This document shows positions 1-10,100 of a stretch of DNA of 64,000 nucleotides, one piece after another. The position numbers and the translations under genes were made by a program. The stretch spans positions 9,603,001 through 9,667,000 of the forward strand of contig NC_134754.1 in NCBI RefSeq assembly GCF_050436995.1. The letters are read 5' to 3'. How positions within the stretch are numbered: position 1 is the stretch's first letter; each line of letters begins with the position of its first letter. This DNA comes from Anticarsia gemmatalis. Taxonomy: Eukaryota; Arthropoda; Insecta; Lepidoptera; Erebidae. The notes beneath the pieces were generated by a model. The model was not told the origin of the DNA and did not search any database. It saw only the letters and a program-made list of their open reading frames with translations.

Positions 1-269
1 ATCAGACAGCAATCACTCCGGCTTATATTAATTGCTTGTTGACATTTAATAAAGTAATCTGTGGCATTTTCAATCTGGCGTTTGTAATAATTTTAATTGA
101 TCATTTTAATCTAGTTGTCGTTCGTTATTATAGCGTATGTGTTCGTTTCGCGTTTTATCGAAATTACTATAACTCGCAATACCATTTAAAACAATAGAAG
201 GTGCCAAATACAGAAAGTATTTCGCATATTATAACTAAGACAAAGTCCGTGTCGCGATTTGCTTCTACT

Positions 270-495
270 CTAAGTTCTACCGACTATCTAATGTTTGACA
301 TTTAGACCATGTCCAGTAGCTCAATTCTCTACTACTATCGACTACCGACAACCGACCTGTCATCGAGAAATTTTGTATGAAAATCTGATCAGCGCCTCTG
401 ACGGGTGTCGTAGAAAACATTTTGGCAGTACATTCTAAACGTCAACATTTCGATAGCAAGCCGGTTGTCGGTAGTCGATAGTGATAGAGAATCGA
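270..495. mobile_element. Composite of fragments of a short TIR-type MITE family
   Basis: Three pieces of the same family as the element at 33442-33615 lie side by side. Bases 270-315 resemble the reverse-oriented GTTTGACATT part. Bases 321-462 match the forward-oriented copy, including the CTGATCAGCGCC core. Bases 463-495 match the reverse-oriented terminal part. As a result 321-353 and 463-495 form inverted arms of 33 bp with about 30 matches. The arrangement looks like one copy inserted into, or recombined with, another of opposite orientation. The superfamily is unknown. Confidence 0.6.
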
Positions 496-695
496 GGTAC
501 AGAAGGGGCGAATTTGCGATTCGCGCGTTATCGATATACTAGACGCCCATACATGGCGTCCACAAGCTTCGCGCGAGATCAAAATACGTGCGAAGCTCAC
601 GCTCCTTGAGGACGGAACGTTTACGCGAAAAAGGCGCGAAAGGATCGCGGTCAAATCGCCTCTTCTAGACAAGATCTTAAGGTTTAATTTTGCTC
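496..695. other. CpG-dense stretch between MITE fragments
   Basis: This block is clearly richer in CG dinucleotides than its surroundings, with runs such as GCGATTCGCGCG and TTTACGCGAAAAAGGCGCG. A reading frame open on the minus strand (442-756) crosses it but also crosses MITE sequence on both sides, so I do not call it a gene. It could be the interior of a larger mobile element bounded by the MITE-like ends, or a regulatory segment. Confidence 0.35.
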
Positions 696-742
696 CTACG
701 ACATTCGCTAGAGGCGCTGATCTTGTTGTCGCAAACAATTTT
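696..742 (-). mobile_element. MITE core fragment, reverse orientation
   Basis: CTACGACATTCGCTAGAGGC followed by GCTGATC matches the conserved core of the MITE family seen in reverse at 17970-18000 and forward at 33510-33540. Only about 47 bp are recognisable and no terminal repeat is visible. Confidence 0.5.
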
Positions 743-2610
743 CCGTAGCTACTCAAGCCTTTCTTGTACTAAACGTGCGATATGTAGTATGGGTACTCTA
801 AGCAAGTCTCTTACCGAAACCAAAGGCTGATTTACGGTTGAATTGTTAACCCAAGTTAGACGTAGTTAGTACTTAGCGGTGTGATTTATGTACTGAGGCC
901 TGGAGTCATCACGGCTGTTTAAACTTGTCTCCTAATTGAATTATTGTTTGAATTTACAGTACGCTAATAGATTAAGGCGTTTAGTTAAATTATTGAGCAT
1001 TTGATGTTGAATTTTGATTAGTATGCTGTAATTGTGTGCTGGTATATCGTGATGTCGTTATACTGGAGGCTTCAAATAAATTAGGAGCATCAAATTTTCG
1101 GCTTAGAATAAACCTTAAAATGTGTATGTTTTTAGGGGAAAAAAATCTTTCTAATATTTGTAAAATCATCACTGAAAACACTTAAATAAAATGTAGCACA
1201 GAGTGCAGTTGATGCGTTCCAAAGTACGCGTGTTTTTTTATTTTATTTATAATAATATTATTATATTTATTAGCAAGAAAGCCAGTGAATAATTGCAATG
1301 ATGGTTATGTATTCCATTATAAAGTTTTATGTTTATTTTATCACTTGTATCAAAATTATAAAGGTAAATTTACATATTGACTATTACCATTTACAGTTTA
1401 CAGGTTTTATCAGACTTAAAGATCAAAATGCACATTGTCGTTTTACCAGACACCGATGAAATCCGACCACGATCTCCCCTGAGTATTACAACAACTGTTG
1501 AGTAAACTAGCTATGAGTATTGAAGTAATACTCGTAGATGCAAGAATAACTTGAACATCTTTGCATACTAGATAATTTTCTTGTTGAGACTAAACTGTTG
1601 AAACCTGTGAATATGTTCCAACGATTTTTAAACTTCTAATATAAAAAATTAAAAGTTGTTTCTTTAACAAAACAAAATGTTAAAATCGAACATTTTATTT
1701 ATACTATAAAATATAATTAAACTTTACATCGCCATGATATCAGAGTTAATTTGCGTAGTGTGAATAATCAAACGTGAAGGTACGATAAAGACTCAGTCTT
1801 TGTAGGTATAGAATCAAGAAACATGTAAAATGTAATTTGCTTGTTATGTCATCTAGAATTACAGCTGCCCTCTTTGTAAAAAAGGGACAAATAAAAAATA
1901 GCTTTTGCAAATATACAGTTTAATTTCAGGCACCTAGCAACATATTCCAAAAATATATTGCAAAATGCATTTCAATTTAACTAAAACTAATTGCACATAC
2001 TAAACCACGCTAAATTGTTTTAAATGTAGTACAATAAAGCCGACCATTGGTGGCTGTCTAAATACACGAACTAGTTAGCAATGGAAATTAATGGCAATAT
2101 TAAAATTAGACAACAAATTGTTTCTGTTTTATTCATGTTTCGCGCTAAAGTCGATTTGTTATTTTTTGTTGTACCGCGTGAAAAAATGAGTACAATTTGA
2201 ATACTGTGCGGTGAAATCACGCGACACGATTTTTAGACATCTTAAGTTCTAGTTGAGTTCTTGTTACGACAAAGTAAAAGCAGTATTTATTTATAGTCAA
2301 ATTCTAAGTACCTTACCTACAACCTGTAAATAATAAACGTTTGTTAAATTTGCTACTTACCCTATAGTCTGTGTCGAACATATTATAACACAGTACCTAC
2401 TCAAAAGTCACTAATAAATATTTTTTGTTGAATTTTAGTAAGCACTACGGTAAAACATATAACTGCCTATTAAAAAATGTATGCTAGGTATGGTTTTCAA
2501 ACGCATTGAAACAGTGTATTTCAAGACTAAAAATTTTCTTCTCATTTTGTAGACCTCATCGATCTAGCTTACCCCATTTATTCTCTTTCCTCAAACAATA
2601 GTAGCAATCA
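743..2610. other. AT-rich unique DNA, no gene seen
   Basis: I see no repeat family member, RNA gene or convincing exon. The longest open frame is 63 codons (990-1181, minus) and is low in complexity. Poly-T and AT runs occur near 1230-1270. Confidence 0.5.
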
Positions 2611-2663
2611 GCCGCATCAGCTTAGGCTTCAAGCCGACCCAAAACGATTGGGAAAATGCAAGG
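2611..2663 (+). repeat. Diverged LINE-like 3' tail fragment
   Basis: The order GCCGCATCAG, AAGCCGACCC, GATTGGGAAAA parallels the better copy at 53470-53529 (GCTGCATCCG, AAGCCGACTC, GTTGAGAAGAA). It is a short, decayed piece of a tail sequence common in lepidopteran genomes as I recall it. The family name is not certain. Confidence 0.5.
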
Positions 2664-3993
2664 GAAAATCTTAACCCTTGAAGAACCGTCCCATTATTAC
2701 GCTTCGATGAAATCATTCGACAACGTATGCGATATTTTATTCTCGTCCAACCTTCGACGACGAAATGAAAATGGATTTTGTAAAACGAAATATGACAAAA
2801 TACTTGGCAATATTTAGCGGGTTTGCCATATTATGGGTTAAGTTTTGGTGTTTAGAAAAAAAAAACATTTTGATTACATCACTTTAAATTTGGCCCAAGG
2901 TTACACTATCAGTATAACATACTATAAGTGCATGCACTTAACTCATTGTAGTTTAAAACTACAACACTACTCGCCAAACAAAAAAGGCCTTTGGCAAATG
3001 CATGGACACATTATTGATTATTATCGTATGCCATGTCTACACAAAGACAACATTTATTCTCTAAACATCACAGTGGAACATCATTGTATAATACAAGCAA
3101 AATCTGCAAATTTTATACTGTTACTGTAATAAAGGGTTGCCCACACAACTGGCTTACACCACAGTTTCACTACACATGTATACCATGTCATGTATTGGAA
3201 TTCAAAGCACGCGCTTGGTTCAGGTCGGTCACTTCACTAGTCTGGCATTTGCCACTCCGTGCGGCTGCGGCTTCCACCGACTGACAATCGGCTAGTGCGG
3301 GGACTAATGCCTTGCGTTACCAAGTGCCTGTTGTGTTGATGTGGGGAATGGACGGGAAATCAAAGAGCTGAGAATGTTAGGTAACATTTTGTGCTAATGT
3401 TGTTTAAGACTAAACTCGCAAATGTAATAAAATGTTACGTTCTGTAATCAAAAGGTAGTCTGATCTACAATGTTTATAAAAACGTTTTGATAAACACTTA
3501 TGTTATTCTTTTCTCTAATCTAAGCTAATAAGTAAACAATTTTTCTAAACGCAACATCAGATTGCAGTATTGAAAGGAATAAACAGCTTTGTGTTTAAGT
3601 TTTTTTCTGTATTTTATTTATTCTTATTTAGTATTAGGATTCCCAGAATTGCAATCATAAAAAGAAGTAAAATCTATATACATAAAACCGAAAAGGGATG
3701 TATCTATTGAATTTTCTTTTCCTATACAAATCCTTCCCTCACGTATGGTGAGGTATATTTTTCATTCTTACAACACACAATATTATAACAAAACAATTTC
3801 CTTGTTACGTAACAGGAAATATTGACGTTATCTTGTATACAAAACTAACGTATTTTATCGCATACACTTCGCACGTGACGAGTAAATTATAGTAATTGTT
3901 TTTCTTCTGTATTGCGTACAGAGTGGAATGTCGTGTTGCCACTGTTGCAAACAAACACACACATATGTAGGCATATGTGTACACTTGAACATG
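2664..3993. other. Mostly unique DNA with one GC-richer patch
   Basis: Bases 3205-3350 are GC-richer than the flanks and contain segments such as CCGTGCGGCTGCGGC without any repeat hallmark. Two short overlapping forward frames (2845-3129 and 3033-3284) run into it but have no start context, domain or splice sites that I would trust. The rest is AT-rich with nothing recognisable. Confidence 0.4.
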
Positions 3994-4207
3994 TACAGTC
4001 AGCTCCAAAAGTCGCTCAACAACTTCATATTTTCAAAACCTCTGTGTTACGTAAATTTAATAAATAACTGATCAAAATCAGTAGAATGAGTTAGAATCAA
4101 ACATTTCAATCAATGGCAAATGTTTTTTCCATGGAATAATGTGCACACTTTAGTATAAAGGGTTTTAAAAGATTGAGTATGATCAGCTACTTTTACAGCT
4201 GACTGTA
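3994..4207. mobile_element. Tc1/mariner-like MITE with TA duplication
   Basis: A 210-bp element (3996-4205) begins CAGTCAGCTCCAAAAGTCGC and ends in the near reverse complement, AGCTACTTTTACAGCTGACTG being its last 21 bases when counted through 4205. The inverted ends agree at about 18 of the first 22 positions. The dinucleotide TA flanks both ends (3994-3995 and 4206-4207), which is the target duplication of Tc1/mariner elements. The interior has no open frame long enough for a transposase, so this is a non-autonomous copy. Confidence 0.75.
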
Positions 4208-5818
4208 CAAAGTATGTACAACATATTTGTGATACGATGAAACGTTGACCCAGTTTTTGTTAAAGTTTACACGTGTTAACTTTCGTAGCGAATATATGAA
4301 TATTTTATGGACTCTTATTAAAATACATACAAATAATCTTTGGGTACAACGTGCATAAGTAGGGACTCGATCAAGGTAGTGGTTCTAGAATAAATTGGAA
4401 TTTTCTACTGTATTTTCTTTGTAGAGAAACCTTTGTAATGAAGGTTAGAGTATGAATAGTAAGTAGCAAAATGAACAGAAATTACTGATTTGTATAATAA
4501 TATAATAGTATATTTAAACGTTGATACTCCATGAACATTATTCTGCAAAGTTAAAGCATAACTATTTGCTAAATATTTTATTTTCTACTTACGTTTACTA
4601 TATTAGAAATACAACAGCATCCTTTAGATATACAAAATACCCCATTACGTGTGTCAATTAAACATTATAATCTAGACCGAAATGCTACTGAACATTCCTT
4701 TTCCAATGTTCACTATCTATACTAATCTACAGTGAGTATTCTTGCTCTTCCTTTACTTCACATTGCATACGCTAGCAGTGAATAATCCTAATAAGACATG
4801 TCCATACCACATCAAACGTAAACACTTAGACTAATCTAGACAAACATACGACTACACATTAGTCCTTTGTGGGCAAATCACACGAATCAACCTATAAACG
4901 ACCATGGTTAAATCACAAGCTTGACAAATGACTGTCGCTTAACTGACCTAGTTCCTTGTGTCCAATATTGTCATTAGTTAAATGACGTCAAGGCGATCAC
5001 GAGGTGAAACAGTAATCAGATGCACTACTTTGACGGTTACAAGCGAATAACATGCACGCTTTGTGCCGAGGTTCAAGAAGATTTGGGACTTGCGTCGCTA
5101 TGTTAGGTTAAGTACCGGATAGTGATAGCAGATATGGTGATAAAAAGTGTTTATTCATACTGCGGAATTAAGTATTGTATCTTGATGTCGCAAAACTTTA
5201 TGATATACGCCACAGTCCAAAGTTTTGTACAAATTAGGTAATGAGATTTATTTCATTTTAATTATGGTCAAAATCAATCTTGCCAGCTAAATTATTTGCA
5301 ACTTATTTGCAATTAAAATGACTCCGCGCCTTGCTCGTTCCTGTAAGGATACAAGAATGTATCACTCTCCGAATTTCTATTAGTTTTAGGAGGGGCTACA
5401 CCATGAATACTTATTAACTAAAGTATGGAGTTAACTCTTAACTAACATAGTTAATTAACCGCACCAACTTCGGGGCAATCCTTAGATAACTTTGAAACGG
5501 AAAACAAGAACAAGGAAATTTCCCTTGAATCACTACTCCGAAATTCAATTTTGAAATTACAATTTAAACTAGCACAACGACCCTTTATTAACGTACCAAA
5601 AACAAAGCCTCTGCAATATAATTCGATACTAAAAGTCTGTTTAATTTCTATTCGTATTTCGTCCTGAAATTCTGTAACGAATTCCAGCAAACAATTAGCG
5701 AAACCTTCCTCTAAAATACAACAAGCGTAACCAACATAATTAAAAAAAGAAAACACAGCGACCTCTAGTGACGCAATAGCTATTACACAAATAGCCAGCA
5801 CCAGTGGATGATCCACTA
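4208..5818. other. AT-rich DNA, longest open frame of the window
   Basis: A 121-codon frame is open on the minus strand at 5451-5816, the longest in the window. Its translation is rich in Phe, Leu, Ile and Ser and shows no domain or conserved motif that I recognise. No splice or polyadenylation context supports it. A CRE-like TGACGTCA core occurs near 4983. Nothing else stands out. Confidence 0.45.
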
Positions 5819-5960
5819 ACTATATGGAAAATTAGCGGCGGCGTCTCGCCCGCGGGGAATACAACATGCTCCGGTTACATTGCAGCTTTAATTAGTGTCT
5901 CACTTGTGCCCCACATAAATACGCCAGCAGTGTACCCGGAAATTAGATAATACCGCAATT
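5819..5960. promoter_or_regulatory. GC-richer island with repeated ATTAG cores (possible enhancer)
   Basis: The segment contains GGCGGCGTCTCGCCCGCGGGG and three ATTAG homeodomain-type cores (near 5831, 5893 and 5943) within about 130 bp. It lacks repeat hallmarks and an open frame. A conserved regulatory element is an inference from composition and motif density only. Confidence 0.25.
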
Positions 5961-6874
5961 TTACTGTAGATGTAGGCGGCTTATCTAAATAAAATATTGT
6001 GTGGGAGGATAATGCCGCTGTCTCGTATGTTTGGACTATTTGACAGAGTTGTAAATAATAAATATCTAATATTGATTCTGCGGCCTAAATACTGATTCAG
6101 GCTCTGATTGTATCAGATCAGCAATAATTTATTTGTGAAATACGGCAGCGACCCAATAACCGGATCTATTTCTGCAAAATCAATAAAAAAATACTTTCCG
6201 CTGACTTTAACTGGCCTCGCATACAGCTTGATAATGTAGACCAAACAAAATAATTTCGTATTTTAATAACACCGGACAATAAGTGGGTTTATCACTACTT
6301 AGTCTAGCTTTCAATAATTCACAGCGTTAAAATTGTGATGCATTTTATTAGATCGTACTAAAATTCAAAAAATATATTTCACTAAAACTTGTAAAGTCAA
6401 AAAGACACGATATTAAATTTTCCAGTAGAAACCGGCCATATAACGCATTCGTAGCATTACCACGTACAGTCAGCAAGAGAAAATAATTGGGCGCACTTCT
6501 GAGACAGCCCACCCTTAATGGGTTGGCGGTACCGTCGGTTAACTACGCTCATTATTGCTCGGAGCAGTACGGTCAGCAACGAAATTAAATTACTACTGGC
6601 TATGGAAGCCACGTTGAATATTGGCTGTTCGTGAGCTAGTAAGTTGGCAGCTTCTCAGCCTTTTAATTTTGTCACTGTAGGAAGAAAACATTTCTTACTT
6701 AGTAGACTACGAGGTAAAAATATTTTCAAGTTTTTATAAGGTATACGATTTGTAAAGGTGAAAGGTAAAGCATATGCTATTATTATGGATGTTTAAACAG
6801 AATGGAACTAAAGAAATCACATTAAAACCACAAAACACTATTTAATTCAGACATAGGAAAAAACTAAATTAAGT
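5961..6874. other. Intergenic DNA with a second GC-richer patch
   Basis: Bases 6435-6645 stand out with CCCACCCTTAATGGGTTGG and two near copies of GTACRGTCAGCAA (6464 and 6569) in the same orientation. The direct pair about 105 bp apart may be coincidence or a decayed element. No gene is visible. Confidence 0.3.
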
Positions 6875-6904
6875 TCTTTGATAAATGAGATCATTTATCA
6901 AAGA
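6875..6904. repeat. 30-bp perfect palindrome
   Basis: TCTTTGATAAATGA is followed after two bases by its exact reverse complement. This makes a 14-bp perfect inverted repeat with essentially no loop. The function is unknown, and it may be a relic of a foldback insertion. Confidence 0.8.
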
Positions 6905-7709
6905 GCTTTCAGCTACAGCAAATCTTGATCAAGAACAGTTAAATTGATATCGAAAACACAATCATTATCAGGATTAAAATTTTATTCTAACGAAAGTTGT
7001 ACCTTTATTAGAATTGAATTCCTACAATATTTTCTTTTACTACGTTCAAGCAAAAATCATTCTTCAAAATAATATTTAATTACTTTCAATTAAAACAGAC
7101 TATGCAAAGAACATTTTATTTTAATCCGTTAAATTGAAATACGTTGCCAACGGTATTATGATATGGTTTTATAAAAATATACGTGTATGTGGAACCAGGC
7201 TCTCTATTATTCAGTTTCATTATTTGTTTTAAGTCCACTCTTGCACTCTTCGTGTTTTACTTTTGTGGTATAAATGCGTATTATTAATTAAAATTACTGA
7301 GTGCGTTTTGATTTTTGAATATAGTTTGCGTTTTGACTATAGTATACTTGTTTACTACGATGATTACTTCTATGATCTAAGCGTTAGTTAAAACCACTTC
7401 GTATCATGAAATCCTGAGTTTAATTAACTAGTGAGAGAAAGTTATAATAAGCTTGCCTCCTATGATATGAGACTAGCAATATTAGGATGAGACGTATTTA
7501 AAATGTTTGCCATCCCCGCATATATGTACATAATTATGTCGACAAACTTAAGAAAGTCATCACCAGCCATCACCCATGTCTTGGTACAAATCTTGGAAAC
7601 TCATGTAATAAGAAAAAATATAAATAAAATAATGCTTCCTAAAAATGGGCACGTAATGCGGGTTTCAAAACGAACATATTATAATCGTTGGAAAACTTAG
7701 TGCTTTAAG
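6905..7709. other. AT-rich DNA, nothing recognised
   Basis: The segment holds one 65-codon forward frame (7503-7700) without recognisable protein features, and no repeat that I can match elsewhere in the window. Confidence 0.45.
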
Positions 7710-7739
7710 TTTAGTGCTTGTACTAATACAAGCACTAAA
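7710..7739. repeat. Perfect 13-bp hairpin with 4-nt loop
   Basis: TTTAGTGCTTGTA, the loop CTAA and the exact reverse complement form a perfect stem-loop. It is too short to be a normal precursor microRNA. Confidence 0.8.
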
Positions 7740-9480
7740 GGTTTCACCTAATTGAGTCATAAAATATCCAGTGTGACTCCAGAATTCTCTGGAAAAAGGA
7801 TGAAAGCATTCTCGGGAGCACTTTTTCTTCTTAAGACTAACATATATGGCTTTAAAGATGTCTTTCCTTAAACGAACTCGGATATCAGTTCGGAAAATCT
7901 TGTTTTAAATTGCAACTAGCCAGTGTAAGGCAGTATATTACTAGTTTCCTAGAAAGTGACTCGGTTTCTCTTTTGATTAAAGTAGAACAATATTCAATTT
8001 TATGGGAGATAATATGGTGTCATGATTACAGGTCGATACTACACTGTTGCACCTGAAAATCACATAAAACAAATGTGATAGGTTCATGATTTTATGAGTA
8101 GCCAATGTAATGTTATAAAGTTTCTCGGAACACAATTCATCCATTTTAAGAACTCAAGCTAAGAATAAACTATTCCTAAAAAACATAAACTCTTCTATTA
8201 TATTTTCGTCTAGAATCTAAAGGAATAGGAATGTCTATTTTATTCTAGAAAATCAATGGTTTTCTGCGTGATAACTACATGCAACAACGTAATATTCTTT
8301 CAGGAAACATTTGCACAAAAAATCCATTACTATTTTAATCCTTAGCACCATTCGCACCCGAATTCACATAGTACTATTAACTCCATATTGTTAACACTTG
8401 ATTTTGTAGGTCCTCGGAACGACACTGCCAATTGTATTTCACGGCCAATTACTTGCAGAGCTTCCTGTCTTTCCTTATGTACAAGAATAAGTACCACCAT
8501 TTACTAACACCCTTTGTAGTCTGAGGCAATTTGCGAAATAATAATGTGTTAGCTGAAAAAACTGTGTTTGTTACACAGCCTTGCGAATTATCTGAATGTC
8601 TGTGTATAATTTGTGCATTATGCTTCTTAATAGAAATTATGACTATAGCCTAGTTATCCAAATAATCTTTTTGTTAAATGAGAAAGCAATTTACTATTGA
8701 CTAGAGTCTATTTGAATGCATTTCATTCAGTACCCATTTGCTCAATATTTTCAAAGTACATTATTATTGAATTCGAAGTTTATTCGCTGAAATTAATAAG
8801 AGTAATGTACAAGCAAAAGTATTATTAACAACAATCATTGCTTTTCGAATACTCTCAACTAGTTATTACCATTTCTAAACCAAACCAAAAATCCATGAAT
8901 AATTTATACGAGACCTTTTCCCACTAAACTATTACACAATAAATCACGAGCTCTACGAAGCAAAAATCGTGTAACAAGGCTTTTAATACCAAAAAATATC
9001 CTTAAAACCCCATGTCGCACGGTCTCATTCCTGATTTACGAAAAGCTGTGTGTAGCCCGCACTGAGTAGTTAAATTAAAAAAATGCATGTAACAGCACGT
9101 ACGGGGTTTGCAAATTTATAAGCCTAATTAACTAGCGGTTTTACTACCTAGTGATGATAAAATATTAGTAGTACAGAAAATTCATATTATCTATCCAAAA
9201 TGGTTTAATAAAATAAGGTTTGCATACACCTTTAATCGCTATAGTACGCAGTTGTCACGAATATTAAGTTTTGCTGCAATTGAAAATTTAAATCGATAGT
9301 CTAATACAATCTAAGATTCATTTTCTAGCGTAATCTTTCTATTGCGTAAGTCAACAAAAAACGTTTGCCAATATTCGCAGATAGAAGCTAGACGCTGACA
9401 TATTTTCTACAAGTACGAAACAACAGTTCTACTAAACATTGTGTACTTAGGTTTTAGTCCTTTGCAGGCCGCAAATTTCC
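7740..9480. other. AT-rich unique DNA, nothing recognised
   Basis: No repeat family member, RNA gene or coding frame above 60 codons was seen in this 1.7-kb stretch. Confidence 0.45.
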
Positions 9481-9745
9481 TTTAAAAGACCGCCGGCTTA
9501 CACATCCTTCGACCGACTTTTATGGCCCAGGCATTCCAATATCCTGGAATTTTTCTAATGGAGAGAGCATCCCAAGGATTTTACGACGTAGTGTAGGGTC
9601 GGTTCAATGCCGCGTATCGTTGTGGAGTAAACTGCCTTTTGGCTGTGGATAAGCAGCCTTAAATCCGATGTTAGGCGGGATTCGCGGTTAGCCGAGTACC
9701 AGCAACATGATCCTTTGGCACCGTGCCACTAGGCTACGATTTTCA
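9481..9745 (-). mobile_element. Probable old tRNA-derived SINE, minus strand
   Basis: Read on the minus strand, bases 9736-9726 give TAGCCTAGTGG, which fits the RNA polymerase III A-box consensus at every constrained position. About 50 bases further on, 9688-9678 give a diverged B box (roughly 8 of 11 positions of GGTTCGANTCC). The spacing fits a tRNA-type promoter. The GC-richer body continues to about 9481. No second copy was found in the window, so an ancient SINE is an inference. Confidence 0.45.
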
Positions 9746-9959
9746 CACGTTTCATGTTACATTTCGTATTTGGTTTCTTCGTATTAGGTTTAACGAGCTT
9801 GCATTTGCTCGACATGCCGTATTTTGAAGTTCAACATGTACCCAATTTAACTCTGTATATTTTTGTACTTGATACAATATTTATGGCAGAATCTTTAATG
9901 TTTTTCAGAACAATGAAAGCCACAATAGGCGTTGCCTATATCGTGGTATCAATGAAATG
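9746..9959. other. Unassigned stretch with a short forward frame
   Basis: A 68-codon forward frame (9754-9960) encodes a hydrophobic peptide rich in Phe and Leu that could look membrane-like. AT-rich codons produce this by chance and there is no supporting context, so it is not called as a gene. Confidence 0.4.
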
Positions 9960-10100
9960 ATGTGATGTCAAGGACTTGAATGCTTCTCTGAGCCATACTA
10001 TATAAAATCTACAATAGCATTTTGCCCGACCCGGGAATCGAACCCGAGACTTAATGATGACCAACCAACAGACGATTACACATCCGCGCCACAGTCTTTA
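9960..10100 (-). mobile_element. tRNA-derived SINE, minus strand
   Basis: On the minus strand the head contains GGTTCGATTCCCGGGTCGGG, a perfect B box, preceded by a tRNA-like GTGGCGCGGATG segment near 10093-10082. It is followed by a body reading CAAAATGCTATTGTAG. A second, more diverged copy with the same junction lies at 31235-31345. The head is not a functional tRNA because the cloverleaf is degenerate. Confidence 0.75.

Noticed and set aside
442..756. 104-codon minus frame as a small gene
   Set aside because: It runs through pieces of the MITE family at both ends, so it is a by-product of repeat sequence and the CpG-rich insert.
5451..5816. 121-codon minus-strand open frame as a gene
   Set aside because: No domain, signal or codon pattern is recognised, no splice or transcript context is visible, and a frame this long is plausible by chance over 64 kb.
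6464..6582. GTACRGTCAGCAA pair as another mariner-like MITE
   Set aside because: The two copies are in direct, not inverted, orientation and lack matching TA-flanked ends.
7710..7739. Hairpin as a microRNA precursor
   Set aside because: A 13-bp stem with a 4-nt loop is too short for Dicer processing, and no known microRNA seed was recognised.
9754..9960. Hydrophobic 68-codon frame as a membrane protein
   Set aside because: AT-rich codons give Phe, Leu and Ile runs by chance, and there is no promoter, splice or conserved motif evidence.
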